This document shows positions 25,830 through 34,649 of a stretch of DNA of 57,178 bases, piece after piece. The notes under the pieces are model-generated. The model was given only the letters and a program-made list of their open reading frames with translations. It searched no databases and was not told where the DNA came from. The translations under genes and the position numbers were made by a program. The stretch's first letter is position 1. Each line of letters opens with the position of its first letter. Source of the DNA: Chloroflexota bacterium (lineage in GTDB: Bacteria > Chloroflexota > Ktedonobacteria > Ktedonobacterales > Ktedonobacteraceae); the NCBI GenBank assembly GCA_902810755.1, contig CADDYT010000021.1:1-57178 (forward strand), read 5' to 3'.

Positions 25830-27902
25830 CTACCCCTGTAAAAGTGTCGCCGAGTCTATGGTGCGCAATTGTTGCTGTAACGCGAGCAGCTCGCGCTGGA
25901 TCTGCCTCGTCGCCTCGGCGTCGCCAGCCTTGTTTGCCTCTCTCAAAAGAAAGAGCAACTCGGTATTCAGTTGTAGGAGGCGCGCTCGCTTGAGCCGGGT
26001 GGCGCATTGGACAGCTTCCTTGATCTGCCATGCTCCATCCTGTGAAGCCACCAGCTCAACACTTTTACGCGCCCTTGCCAGCGCCGTTAACAATGCAGCA
26101 GGCACGACTTCGTCTACGGGTTGATTTGAGGAGGAAGAGCCACGTTGATAGATTGAGTTGAGAATATGGTACAACTCTCTCGTGTCCGTCCCGGCAAAGT
26201 CACCATCGTTTATTATACCACAAACATGCTGACTTATCCCAGGATTTTGCAAGAGTAGCCCGATCAGGTAGTCCTCCCATTTTACTCTATTTATAGCCCT
26301 TCTGTCAAGCCCTGCCGGTAAGACTGCCTGTTTTCTCTCCGCCACGCCTGCCGGATCCGGCTCTTCCTCCTCGCCTTCTGTAATCCAACCCGACGCGCTT
26401 CCAGAAATAGTCCCTGTTCCTCTGTTCCCCGCTCTCGCCCCACCACGCTGCCCGCTTTCATGAAACTCGACCGTGACGGCTGCCTGCCCGCGCTGCCCGC
26501 GCAGTATTCTCTGTAATCCATCGTACAGCGTGCGCTCATCGATGCTGATCATCGCGGCCAGCTTCCGTATGTAGGCGTCTCGTTTGATGCGGTCGCTGAT
26601 CATGCCAATAACCGGCAGTAAGCGGCGTGCCGCCTCCGTCTGTCCGCCCGGTTGCTTGAGATCCAGTCCCATCGTCTTCGCCACAAAATAGTAATCGATG
26701 AGCGGCAACGGATGTGACACGGCGTAGAACCAGGCTGAATAATCGCGACGGATAAATTCATCCGGGTCCTCTCCGGCTGGCAGTTGTAATACATTGATCT
26801 CCGCGTCGACCTGCTCTTCCAGCCGGATCATGCCGCGCGGCTCGTGACGCCTGCGCCCGCTGCCGTTGTTTGTCGCGGCCAGCGGCACCGGTACAACCGT
26901 GCGATCAAAGCCCTTTAAGGCTTCCTGAATGCCGTGTTCGGTCGCGCTGGCTCCGGCGGCGTCCGGGTCCAGCGCCAGCGTCACCTGGCGGGTCAGTTTT
27001 TTCAATTGTGCAATGTGCTTCTCGGTGATTGCGCTGCCAATGCAGGCAACCGTCTGCTTTGTCCCGTACTGGTGCGCGATGAGCGCGTCTACATACCCTT
27101 CCACTATAACAACTTGACCCGCCGTTTTTATTGCATCCCTGGCCATATCCAGTGCATACAATACTGTGTTTTTTTCGAATAATACTGTTTGCGGCGAGTT
27201 CAGATACTTCGGCGACCCGTCTCCCAGCGCGCGCCCGCCAAAGCCGATCACGCGCCCGCGTATATCGCGGATAGGAAAGATGAGACGATTGCGAAAGTAA
27301 TCATAGACGCCACCACTGCCATCTTCACTCCGTTCCCGCTCCCGCGCCAGGCCGCCGCTCACCAGTTCACGCTCCGTATAGCCCTGCGCCAGCAGATAGC
27401 GGCACAGGCCATCCCAATGGTTGGGCGCGTAGCCCAGACCAAAGGCGACCACCGTTTCAGTCGAGATACCCCGGCTCTGTACATACGCTCTGGCGTCCGC
27501 CGCCTCCTTCGAGCGCAGGAGCATCTGGTGAAACCAGAGCAGCGCGTCCTCGTTCAGCTTGCGCAGCCGCTCCTTTGCCGCGCTGGCCTCTCGCAGTTCC
27601 TCCCGGTCGCCGCCCTGCTCCTCCTCGACCGGCACCCCCGCCTTCTCCGCCAGGTACAGCAGGGCATCGTGAAATTCCAGCCCCTGCTGCTTCTGCACGA
27701 AGGTGAAAATGTCGCCGCCCTCGTGACAGCCGAAGCAATGCCACGTCTGCGAGTCCGCGAAAACGTAGAACGAGGGGGTACGCTCGTTGTGAAACGGGCA
27801 AAGCCCCTTCAACGACTTCCCCGATTTTTGCAGGGCAACGACTGCGCCAATCTCTTCCACCACATCCAGTTTTGCCTTGATCGTCTCGATAATGGATGGC
27901 AT
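25830..27902 (-). CDS. dnaG: DNA primase
   Basis: DnaG lays RNA primers at the replication fork. The N-terminal CHC2 zinc domain is CPFHNERTPSFYVF...WHCFGCHEGGD; the RNA-polymerase/TOPRIM core contains VVIVEGYVDALIAHQYG and ALDPDAAG; the C-terminal third (from about residue 450) would bind the helicase. It has 690 residues, longer than E. coli DnaG, with a variable Gly/Arg/Glu-rich linker (about 505-540). It is transcribed leftward, away from the DnaA-box cluster that begins 205 bases upstream, so it runs with the leftward replication fork. Confidence 0.96.
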   Translation of the reverse strand: MPSIIETIKAKLDVVEEIGAVVALQKSGKSLKGLCPFHNERTPSFYVFADSQTWHCFGCHEGGDIFTFVQKQQGLEFHDALLYLAEKAGVPVEEEQGGDREELREASAAKERLRKLNEDALLWFHQMLLRSKEAADARAYVQSRGISTETVVAFGLGYAPNHWDGLCRYLLAQGYTERELVSGGLARERERSEDGSGGVYDYFRNRLIFPIRDIRGRVIGFGGRALGDGSPKYLNSPQTVLFEKNTVLYALDMARDAIKTAGQVVIVEGYVDALIAHQYGTKQTVACIGSAITEKHIAQLKKLTRQVTLALDPDAAGASATEHGIQEALKGFDRTVVPVPLAATNNGSGRRRHEPRGMIRLEEQVDAEINVLQLPAGEDPDEFIRRDYSAWFYAVSHPLPLIDYYFVAKTMGLDLKQPGGQTEAARRLLPVIGMISDRIKRDAYIRKLAAMISIDERTLYDGLQRILRGQRGQAAVTVEFHESGQRGGARAGNRGTGTISGSASGWITEGEEEEPDPAGVAERKQAVLPAGLDRRAINRVKWEDYLIGLLLQNPGISQHVCGIINDGDFAGTDTRELYHILNSIYQRGSSSSNQPVDEVVPAALLTALARARKSVELVASQDGAWQIKEAVQCATRLKRARLLQLNTELLFLLREANKAGDAEATRQIQRELLALQQQLRTIDSATLLQG

Positions 27903-28127
27903 GCCTGTCTACAACCTTTTTATCCGCTGGCTGCTTCGTTTGTCCTACACCACATATAACGAGCAATATTCAAGAAAGTCGCGTCTCTATCCATAAGTAT
28001 AAGACGTTCTGGTGATAATCCCGCAAAAATTCGCAAAAATGAACCAGAGGTACCATCATCTACTACGAAACAATCGGCCACCAGGATACATTCGCTGCCT
28101 CCCAACTTATCCACATATCCACAGCCT

Positions 28128-28165
28128 CTAATTACTATGATTCTCTTTATTTAAGAGATATATAG
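28128..28165. other. AT-rich patch, candidate DNA unwinding element
   Basis: About 38 bases of AT-rich sequence including TTTATTTAAGAGATATATAG sit between the first two DnaA boxes. TCTCTT/AAGAGA forms a small dyad (28142-28158). Of the origin tract this is the longest stretch poor in G and C. Confidence 0.5.
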
Positions 28166-28773
28166 AGTCGTCGTAGCAGTAGGGGATGTGGATATGTGGA
28201 TAAGCTGGCGGCGCGTCTTGCTTCCCACTACCTGATCTCGCCTTCCAGGCCGTTTCTTGCCCTGTGGATAAGTTATCCACCGCTCTCTAGAGAGTGGACG
28301 ATCTGTGGATAAGCGGTCGTTTGCGGTGGATAAACATGGGGATAACTTTTCACTTTTTTCTCCTCCTCTGGCGACTGTGGATAAGTTATCCCCATGTCGT
28401 GTGGATAACTTTGCCTGCTTATCCACTATCCACAGGGGCGGTGGATAACTTGTCCACAGGAAATGTGGATAAAGGAGGCAGGCAAAGCATGACCTGTGTA
28501 CTTTTACACATCCCGGCATAGTTGTCCACAATTTTGTGCAATTTATCCACTTTCGCCCTTCCTTCTCTATTCTCCCCCGGTCGTTTTCTTTCCCTTTTTC
28601 ACCGCTAGCTTTCCCTGTTCCTCCCCTGACCTCATGAAGAATGTGGATAACTGCCCTTTTCTGGCCCCTCCTTCAAGCCTGTCTATCTGCTTGTTCTATG
28701 GATACTGTGGATAAGTTATCCACATTTTCTGTGGATAACTTACATCAAGTATGCTTTGATAGCACTCATATTA

Positions 28774-29091
28774 TCATCGTCTGTGGAAAGTGTGGATAAC
28801 TTGTCCACATTTTCTGTGGATAAGCGGTTCCTCTGCCGCTTGCTTTGTGGATACTGTGGAAAGTGTGGATAACTTATCCACAAAAGTTGTGGATAAGCGG
28901 GAAAACGATGATATGAGGCGAATCATATCATCATCGTCTGTGGAAAGTGTGGATAACTTATCCACATTTTCTGTGGATAAGCGGTTCCTCTGTCGCTTGC
29001 TTTGTGGATACTGTGGAAAGTGTGGATAACTTATCCACATTTTCTGTGGATAAGCGGCGGGAAACTTTGCTATGAGCCGAATCATAGCAAA
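28774..29091. repeat. 157-bp tandem duplication in the origin
   Basis: The unit beginning ATCATCGTCTGTGGAAAGTG recurs after 157 bp (CTGTGGAAAG at 28781 and at 28938). Each copy carries six exact or near DnaA boxes and ends in a hairpin with a GGCGAA or GCCGAA loop (stems 28907-28916/28923-28932 and 29066-29075/29082-29091). Within each copy a half-length repeat is also visible. Confidence 0.85.
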
Positions 29092-29164
29092 CTCTGGCTC
29101 CGCTATTGTGGAAAAGTTATCCACATCTGGTGTGGATAACTGCCAGAGGCCGGAAAAAAGTGGA

Positions 29165-29213
29165 TAAAATCACCGAGTTATCCACAATGATTGTGGATAA
29201 CTCGGTGATTTTA
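29165..29213. repeat. perfect 23-bp hairpin holding two opposed DnaA boxes
   Basis: Left arm 29165-29187 (begins TAAAATCACCGAGTTATCCA) pairs perfectly with 29191-29213 across a TGA loop. A DnaA box lies at the inner end of each arm. It bounds the origin tract on the debranching-enzyme side. Confidence 0.9.
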
Positions 29214-29240
29214 TGTGTAGAAGTGCCTCTTACCCGATCT

Positions 29241-31640
29241 TCAGGCGGAGAGCGCCTGAAGCTGGTGCTGGCTGCCTGTGTGAGCCAGTATACTGTAAAT
29301 GCGTAAAAGCTCGCCGATGCTCGTTGCGGATGAGATGGCGTGTGCCGCATTGTGCGGCGCGTCTCCGTCGTAGGCGGCGGAGACCATGCCCAGCAAGCCT
29401 TCTTGCATCACTTTCTGGAAGGGAACGAGTACCTGCAGCCCTTTGCGCCAGAGATACTCCTGGAACAAATGCCTTCTGTCCGCGCCTGTCCCGTCCATGT
29501 TCCTGCCATGCTCCGGCTTTTCTGCCTCTGTCTGCTGGTTGTAGAGATGCAGCAGGGCATCGATGTAGGCTCCGAGCAGCCAGGGCCAGGCGCAGCCCTG
29601 ATAGAGGGCGTGCGGTTCCCGTGAGAGGGAGCCGCGATAGGCTACGTCGTGTGGGGCCAGGGTGCGCAGGCCATAGGGAGTGAGCAGGTGTTTCGTCACC
29701 TGCTCAAAAACGCTGTTGCGATAGGGCGTATCCAGGACAGGATAGCGCAGGGAGATTGCCAGCAGCTGGTTGGGCCGTAATGCCGGGTCGTCGCCATCCG
29801 GGCCGTCTACAACGTCGTAAAGATAGGCGCCGTCGGCGTACCAGAAACGTTGCTGGAAGCTCTCTTTGCAGCGCGCCGCCTGCGCCTCGTAATCGGAAGT
29901 GTAGGCGTGGTATTCCGCGCGCTGGTTCGACCATTCATGCATGAGCGAGAGCGCGTTGTACCAGAGCGCGTTGACCTCAACAGGCTTTCCGGCGCGCGGC
30001 GTGATCGGCTGCCCGTCGGCGTAGCCGTTCATCCATGTCAGAGCCTTGCCCGGCTCTTGCGCCTGGAGCAAACCATCCGCGTCTACTCTGATGCCGTTGC
30101 CGGTTCCCTGTATATACCACTGCATGCTATCGGCCAGCGATTGATAGACCTGATCGAGTAGCTCATAGTGACGGGTCACGCGTAGATAGGCATCAAGGGC
30201 GGAGAAGTACCAGAGCGTGGCGTCCGCGTTACCATAGTCGCTCTCGCGCGGAGCTTGCCCCGGCGGCGGGAGCCTGTCCGGCAGCAAGCCCTGGCGGAAG
30301 TAGCGCGCGATACCGCGCAGGATATGCATAGCCTCCCTGTAACGACCTGCCGCCAGCGTTAGCCCCGGCAGCGCGATCAGCGTTTCTCGCGTATCGCATT
30401 GCATCTCGTAATAGCTGGAGAGCAGCCGCGAAACATATTCGGGTTCCGCGAAAAACAGGGGGAAACTCCCCCCGGCGCGCGCGGGAGAGCGATGGCTGAC
30501 CAGGAAGTGGTCTCCTGCCTGCAAGAACAGTTTCAGATACTCTTCCCCGCTTATGGTAACACCATGGCTACCCGTCGTTGTTTCCAGGGGGAGAACCGGC
30601 AGTTTGTGCGCGACCTCTCCACCTTCGCCAAAGTAGCGTTGCGGCTGAATCATGCTGCGTCGCTGCTCCACATTACGCCGATAGGAGAGGTTCAACTGCT
30701 TCTGGTTAAGCGGGATCGAAGAGACTTCTTCCGCCGTGACAACGATGGTCAGTGCGGACTCTCCATCGGGCCAGAGCGTGGCGCGAATCACTCCCGGCAG
30801 GTAGAGATCATCCTGGGAAGGCCGCCCGGCTGCTCCGCCGTGTCTGCGCAGGAAATGCCAGTACCAGACGCCGGTGGGAATGAAGGTCGCTCCGCTTTCC
30901 GGCGCGCCGACGACAAAGATGTGGTAGGGGTGTGCCTCCGCTGTGGCGCGGATGGTGCAGGCTGCAACCCCCTCCGGCAGCGCCAGCCGGTCGAAGCCGA
31001 ACCCGTCCGCGCCCGTTTGCTCCTCCTGCTCGCGGTGGACACGCAACTGAAAGTGCCAGTCGTCACTGCCATATTGTGGTTGATCGTATGGACGGTACGC
31101 CGCGAACGGCAGCAGTTTGAGCGTCAGCGGGCGCTGCGCCGCCTCCACGTAGCCGTGATGGCGTCCAATGCCTGCGCGCGTACCCCCTTGCCAGGTGAAT
31201 GGCTCCTCTGCAATGGCGTTACGCAGCACGCGATATTGAATACAGGTGGTGTTCTGACCGCGCGGCATCCAGATACGCTTTTCCAGCAGAATGCCATCGA
31301 TGCCGCCGATGCGATAGGTGAATATCGGAAAGCCTTCTTCAAGGCTGAAGCTCTCAAGGTGAACAAAGCCACTGGGATTGAGCGTACCGTCGCGGTATTC
31401 GTTGGTGCCGAGATAGTAGGTACGCTCATCGAAGAGTACCTCTTCGTCTATCTTTGCCAGCAACAGGTACGGCGTTTCCGTCTCATATGATGAGGCAACC
31501 AGCAGGCCATGCTGCATGCGCGTGAGAACACCCGCGACCGTTCCCGCTGCATATCCTCCCACACCGTTGCTGACGAGCCATTCCCGCGCGATGGTTTCGT
31601 TTAGATCACAACATACGTTGCGATCAAATACTATAGGCAT
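29241..31640 (-). CDS. glycogen debranching enzyme (amylo-alpha-1,6-glucosidase, GH133 type)
   Basis: The 799-residue protein matches archaeal/bacterial-type debranching enzymes. The N-terminal domain contains REWLVSNGVGGYAAGTVAGV and LLLAKIDEEVLFDERTYYLG, and the C-terminal (alpha/alpha)6 barrel contains ESDYGNADATLWYFSALDAY, PGKALTWMNGYADGQPITPR, EVNALWYNALSLM and YGLRTLAPHDVAYRG. It releases alpha-1,6 branches during glycogen breakdown. Length is somewhat above the usual 650-700 because of inserts in the N-terminal part. It is transcribed toward the origin tract and stands alone; no glg genes are adjacent. Confidence 0.92.
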   Translation of the reverse strand: MPIVFDRNVCCDLNETIAREWLVSNGVGGYAAGTVAGVLTRMQHGLLVASSYETETPYLLLAKIDEEVLFDERTYYLGTNEYRDGTLNPSGFVHLESFSLEEGFPIFTYRIGGIDGILLEKRIWMPRGQNTTCIQYRVLRNAIAEEPFTWQGGTRAGIGRHHGYVEAAQRPLTLKLLPFAAYRPYDQPQYGSDDWHFQLRVHREQEEQTGADGFGFDRLALPEGVAACTIRATAEAHPYHIFVVGAPESGATFIPTGVWYWHFLRRHGGAAGRPSQDDLYLPGVIRATLWPDGESALTIVVTAEEVSSIPLNQKQLNLSYRRNVEQRRSMIQPQRYFGEGGEVAHKLPVLPLETTTGSHGVTISGEEYLKLFLQAGDHFLVSHRSPARAGGSFPLFFAEPEYVSRLLSSYYEMQCDTRETLIALPGLTLAAGRYREAMHILRGIARYFRQGLLPDRLPPPGQAPRESDYGNADATLWYFSALDAYLRVTRHYELLDQVYQSLADSMQWYIQGTGNGIRVDADGLLQAQEPGKALTWMNGYADGQPITPRAGKPVEVNALWYNALSLMHEWSNQRAEYHAYTSDYEAQAARCKESFQQRFWYADGAYLYDVVDGPDGDDPALRPNQLLAISLRYPVLDTPYRNSVFEQVTKHLLTPYGLRTLAPHDVAYRGSLSREPHALYQGCAWPWLLGAYIDALLHLYNQQTEAEKPEHGRNMDGTGADRRHLFQEYLWRKGLQVLVPFQKVMQEGLLGMVSAAYDGDAPHNAAHAISSATSIGELLRIYSILAHTGSQHQLQALSA

Positions 31641-31891
31641 GGCAGTCCCTCCGACCCTCGAATATTGATGCGCAACTACAGGTAGACAACAAGACAGGAC
31701 AGGGCAAAACAGGACAAAATACGATCAGACGGCTTTGTTGCTCTGTTTTTTCTGAGATACCCGTATACAGTGTACCATAACCTCGCACGCTGTGACACAA
31801 TAATTTTCACTGATTCCGCACATTGTGATAAGATTGTTAGGTGCTGGTAAATCTCTTTTCCCGGCTGTTTTTGTGCGTTGCCTGTCACTTT

Positions 31892-31920
31892 TCCACACCA
31901 TTCTCTGCTCGTGATAGACT
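31892..31920 (+). promoter_or_regulatory. promoter of the amino-acid ABC operon
   Basis: TCCACA (31892-31897), a 17-base spacer and TAGACT (31915-31920) preceded by TGA. The same GTGATAGACT string occurs before the sbcD-like gene (35678-35687). The remaining gap 31641-31991 shows no gene. Confidence 0.45.
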
Positions 31921-31991
31921 GAAGGAAAAGGACGTAGTTTCTGGTAGAGTCGTTGTGTTTTGCTAGCTGCCATACTTTTAAGGAGGTAATT

Positions 31992-32909
31992 GTGTACTCT
32001 TTCTTCGTGACACGCCGTCGGGCGGGTCTCTTATTTTGCGGGACTTTACTTGTGCTGGCTATGCTGGTAGCCGCCTGCGGGAACAGTGGAACTACGAGCG
32101 GCAGCGGGAATACCCCGACAGCCAATCCACAGACGCCGACTGTTACGCCCCCCAATGACCTGCTCACTCCCGGTACCCTGACCGTCGGCAGTGATACTAC
32201 CTATCCCCCACAGGAGTATATCGATACCACTACCGGTCAGCCCGCCGGTTTTGACATCGATCTCATCACTGCCATTGCCCGGCGTATGGGCTTGCAGGTG
32301 CATATTGTCTCAACGGGCTTCAACACCATCATCGATAGCCTGCTCGCCAAACGCTTCGATGTGGTGATCTCCGCCGTGACCATCAACGCAGACCGTGAGA
32401 AGAAGGTCGATTTTGTCCCCTACTTCAACGCCGGTGAGTCGCTGCTGGTGCAGAAGGGCAACCCTCATAACATCAAGGGCGTCTCCGATCTGTGCGGTCT
32501 TGCGGTTGGCGTGCAGAACGGCACGGTTGAACAGACCGATCTGCAAACCGCCGATAAAAACTGTAAAGCGGCGGGCAAGCCCGGTATCAATATGACCGTC
32601 TTGCAGGATCAGACCGCCGTTGTGCAACTGCTGGCCACCAACCGCGTCGTTGCCACCTACCAGGACTCGCCGGTCACCGACTATTACATCAAGCAGAACC
32701 CCGGCCAGTTCGAGGTTGGCGGCTCCGTCGTCAACGCTGCCCCGGAAGGCATCGTCATTCGCAAGGGCGATACCTCCATGTTCAATGCCGTCAAGGCCGC
32801 TTTTGACTCCCTGAAGGCAGATGGCACCTACAAAAAGCTCATCGACAAGTGGGGACTCACCAGCGAAGCTATCTCTCTGATCGACCGCCGCGCGCAGGCC
32901 ATCGCCTGA
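31992..32909 (+). CDS. polar amino-acid ABC transporter, substrate-binding lipoprotein
   Basis: A 305-residue lipoprotein from GTG 31992, which has AGGAGG five bases upstream; an in-frame ATG at 31953 lacks a ribosome site. The signal ends in the lipobox LVAAC, with Cys29 lipidated. The mature part is a type 3 solute-binding protein (LTVGSDTTYPPQEYIDTTTG, GFDIDLITAIARRMGL, DVVISAVTINADREKKVDFV, DGTYKKLIDKWGL), as for glutamine, arginine or similar. A Thr/Pro-rich linker follows the lipid anchor. It is first in an operon with permease and ATPase, but a hairpin terminator separates it from them. Confidence 0.93.
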   Translation: MYSFFVTRRRAGLLFCGTLLVLAMLVAACGNSGTTSGSGNTPTANPQTPTVTPPNDLLTPGTLTVGSDTTYPPQEYIDTTTGQPAGFDIDLITAIARRMGLQVHIVSTGFNTIIDSLLAKRFDVVISAVTINADREKKVDFVPYFNAGESLLVQKGNPHNIKGVSDLCGLAVGVQNGTVEQTDLQTADKNCKAAGKPGINMTVLQDQTAVVQLLATNRVVATYQDSPVTDYYIKQNPGQFEVGGSVVNAAPEGIVIRKGDTSMFNAVKAAFDSLKADGTYKKLIDKWGLTSEAISLIDRRAQAIA

Positions 32910-32921
32910 ACAACGGCCAGA

Positions 32922-33005
32922 GAGAGGGAAAAGAGAGGAGCAGGACCAGAAAGCAATCTTCTGGCCCTGCTCCTCTCTTTCCCTTCTCCGTCTGTTGTCT
33001 TTTTT
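32922..33005 (+). terminator. attenuator-type terminator inside the ABC operon
   Basis: Two 30-base arms (32922-32951 and 32959-32988) pair at 27 of 30 positions around a 7-base loop, and a T-run follows near 33000. It sits between the binding-protein gene and the permease gene, where partial termination would give more binding protein than membrane components. Confidence 0.75.
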
Positions 33006-33061
33006 GCGAAACAAATGTATAGTATGGAAAAATGGCAGCACAGTTTACAAGGAGGCAGCCC

Positions 33062-33829
33062 GTGTTTCGCTGGGATATCTTCTGGCACTTCTTATTTTCC
33101 GGCTTCTTTCTGCAGGCCGCGTGGACAACGCTCTGGATCTCTGTGGTGGCGCAGACGGCTGGCGTCATCATCGGCCTGTTTCTTGCTTTGATGAATATGT
33201 CGCGCTACCGCTTTCTTTCCTGGCCCTCTCGCGCCTATATCTGGTTCTTTCGCGGCAGTCCTCTGCTTGTGCAGATTCTCATCCTTTTTAACGGCCTGCC
33301 CAGAATTTCACCCAGCCTGCTCTTCGCCCCCGTTGCCTGCGTTCTCATCGCCTTCTCGCTGAACGAAGGGGCCTACATGGCGGAGATTGTGCGTGCTGGC
33401 ATCACCTCCGTCGACGCCGGACAGATGGAGGCGGCGAAATCGCTGGGTATGACCTATCCGCTGGCCATGCGCCGCATCGTCCTGCCGCAGGCGGCGCGCG
33501 TCATCATTCCGCCGCTTGGCAACGAGTTCAACAACATGCTCAAAACCACCTCCCTTGCCTCCGTTATCGGCGTCTACGAACTTACCGGTAGCGCCGAAAT
33601 CTTTGGCGCGCCCACCTTCAGCACCTTCGAACTCCTGCTTGTCGCCACCGTTTACTATCTCGTTCTCACCTCCCTCTGGGGCTATGTCCAGTCCTGGATT
33701 GAGAACCGTATCAATCCCTATCGCGAGCGCAAAGAAGACCTGGTCGAGCAGAAGAGCTGGACGCGGCGCATGATCGGTTTTGGCGGCTCCGGCTCCAAAG
33801 GCGCCGGCACCCTGGTTAGCGGTCGCTAA
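33062..33829 (+). CDS. polar amino-acid ABC transporter, permease
   Basis: A HisM/GlnP-type permease of 255 residues with about five membrane helices. The ATPase-contact EAA loop EAAKSLGMTYPLAMRRIVLP and the QAARVIIPPLGNEFNNMLK segment are conserved. GTG 33062 has AAGGAGG six bases upstream and is preferred to ATG 33032, which has none. It lies after the internal hairpin and just before the ATPase gene. A single permease implies a homodimer. Confidence 0.92.
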   Translation: MFRWDIFWHFLFSGFFLQAAWTTLWISVVAQTAGVIIGLFLALMNMSRYRFLSWPSRAYIWFFRGSPLLVQILILFNGLPRISPSLLFAPVACVLIAFSLNEGAYMAEIVRAGITSVDAGQMEAAKSLGMTYPLAMRRIVLPQAARVIIPPLGNEFNNMLKTTSLASVIGVYELTGSAEIFGAPTFSTFELLLVATVYYLVLTSLWGYVQSWIENRINPYRERKEDLVEQKSWTRRMIGFGGSGSKGAGTLVSGR

Positions 33830-33847
33830 ACTTCTGAGGAGACTTCT

Positions 33848-34648
33848 ATGGATAGACAACTGGCAAACAGGAATAATATTGATAGCGGCACTGACATGGT
33901 GCGCGCCGAAAAGATTGTCAAACGTTTTGGCAACTTGCTGGTTCTCAACGGCGTTGACCTGTCCGTCAAGGCAGGGCAGGTCGTCGTCATCATCGGCCCC
34001 AGCGGCTCCGGCAAGACGACCTTGCTGCGTTGCATCAATCACCTTGAGAAAATCGATAGCGGGCGCATCTATGTGCAGGGGCAGCTGGTGGGTTATCGCG
34101 AGGTCAACGGGCGCATCGTCGAGGATAGCGAGGCCAATATTGCCCGCATGCGTTCGCAGATCGGCTTCGTCTTCCAGCGGTTCAATCTTTTTCCCCACAT
34201 GACCGTCCTGGAAAACGTCATTGAGGCCCCCATTCACGTCCTGCACCATTCCAGAAGCGATGCAATTGAGACGGCCATGCTTCTGCTTTCCAAAGTTGGC
34301 CTGGAGGAGAAAGCCAACGCTTACCCGCACAAGCTCTCTGGCGGCCAGCAGCAGCGTGTCGCCATTGCTCGCGCCCTCGCCATGAACCCGAAGCTCATGC
34401 TTTTCGACGAGGCCACCTCCGCCCTTGACCCCGAACTGGTGGGCGAGGTTCTTAAAGTTATGCGCCAGCTTGCCGAGGAAGGGATGACGATGGTGGTTGT
34501 CACGCACGAAATGGGCTTTGCCCGCGAAGTCGCCGACCATGTCATTTTTATGGACAAAGCCACCATCGTTGAACAGGGACCGCCTGAGCAGATTTTCGAT
34601 CATCCCGAAAATGAGCGCACGCGCAACTTCCTGCGCATGATTTTATAG
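33848..34648 (+). CDS. polar amino-acid ABC transporter, ATP-binding protein
   Basis: GlnQ/HisP-type ATPase of 266 residues: Walker [11 protein letters not shown]-loop [14 protein letters not shown], signature [20 protein letters not shown], Walker [13 protein letters not shown] and the switch His in [10 protein letters not shown]. It has a short insertion after the Walker A region ([20 protein letters not shown]), as in other polar amino-acid transporters. AGGAG precedes the ATG by seven bases. It ends one base before the stop of the convergent HD-GYP gene. Confidence 0.95.
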   Translation: MDRQLANRNNIDSGTDMVRAEKIVKRFGNLLVLNGVDLSVKAGQVVVIIGPSGSGKTTLLRCINHLEKIDSGRIYVQGQLVGYREVNGRIVEDSEANIARMRSQIGFVFQRFNLFPHMTVLENVIEAPIHVLHHSRSDAIETAMLLLSKVGLEEKANAYPHKLSGGQQQRVAIARALAMNPKLMLFDEATSALDPELVGEVLKVMRQLAEEGMTMVVVTHEMGFAREVADHVIFMDKATIVEQGPPEQIFDHPENERTRNFLRMIL

Positions 34649-34649
34649 G

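Larger units (their letters stand above)
28107..29200. other. oriC: putative chromosomal replication origin (oriC): DnaA-box cluster
   Basis: This non-coding tract holds 26 exact TTATCCACA/TGTGGATAA 9-mers by manual count: 19 on the minus strand and 7 on the plus (28107, 28716, 28874, 28958, 29031, 29117, 29178). About 14 one-mismatch boxes (TTGTCCACA, TTATCCCCA, TTATCCACT, TGTGGATAC) add to them. Boxes form two groups, 28107-28551 and 28642-29200, separated by a box-free pyrimidine-rich stretch of about 90 bases. An AT-rich patch lies at the dnaG end. Density and extent are those of a chromosomal origin rather than a titration site, but activity is inferred. The full gap is 27903-29240. Confidence 0.85.

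Noticed and set aside
27920..28114. Possible 64-residue leader gene upstream of dnaG
   Set aside because: It begins inside a DnaA box, has no ribosome site and no recognisable sequence; it is not rpmH.
28294..29124. Short open frames through the origin tract with DNLST/VDK peptide repeats
   Set aside because: The peptide repeats are translations of DnaA boxes; there are no start signals or families.
28107..29200. Repeat tract as a CRISPR array
   Set aside because: The repeated unit is the 9-bp DnaA box in both orientations with irregular spacing, not a 25-37-bp repeat with uniform spacers.
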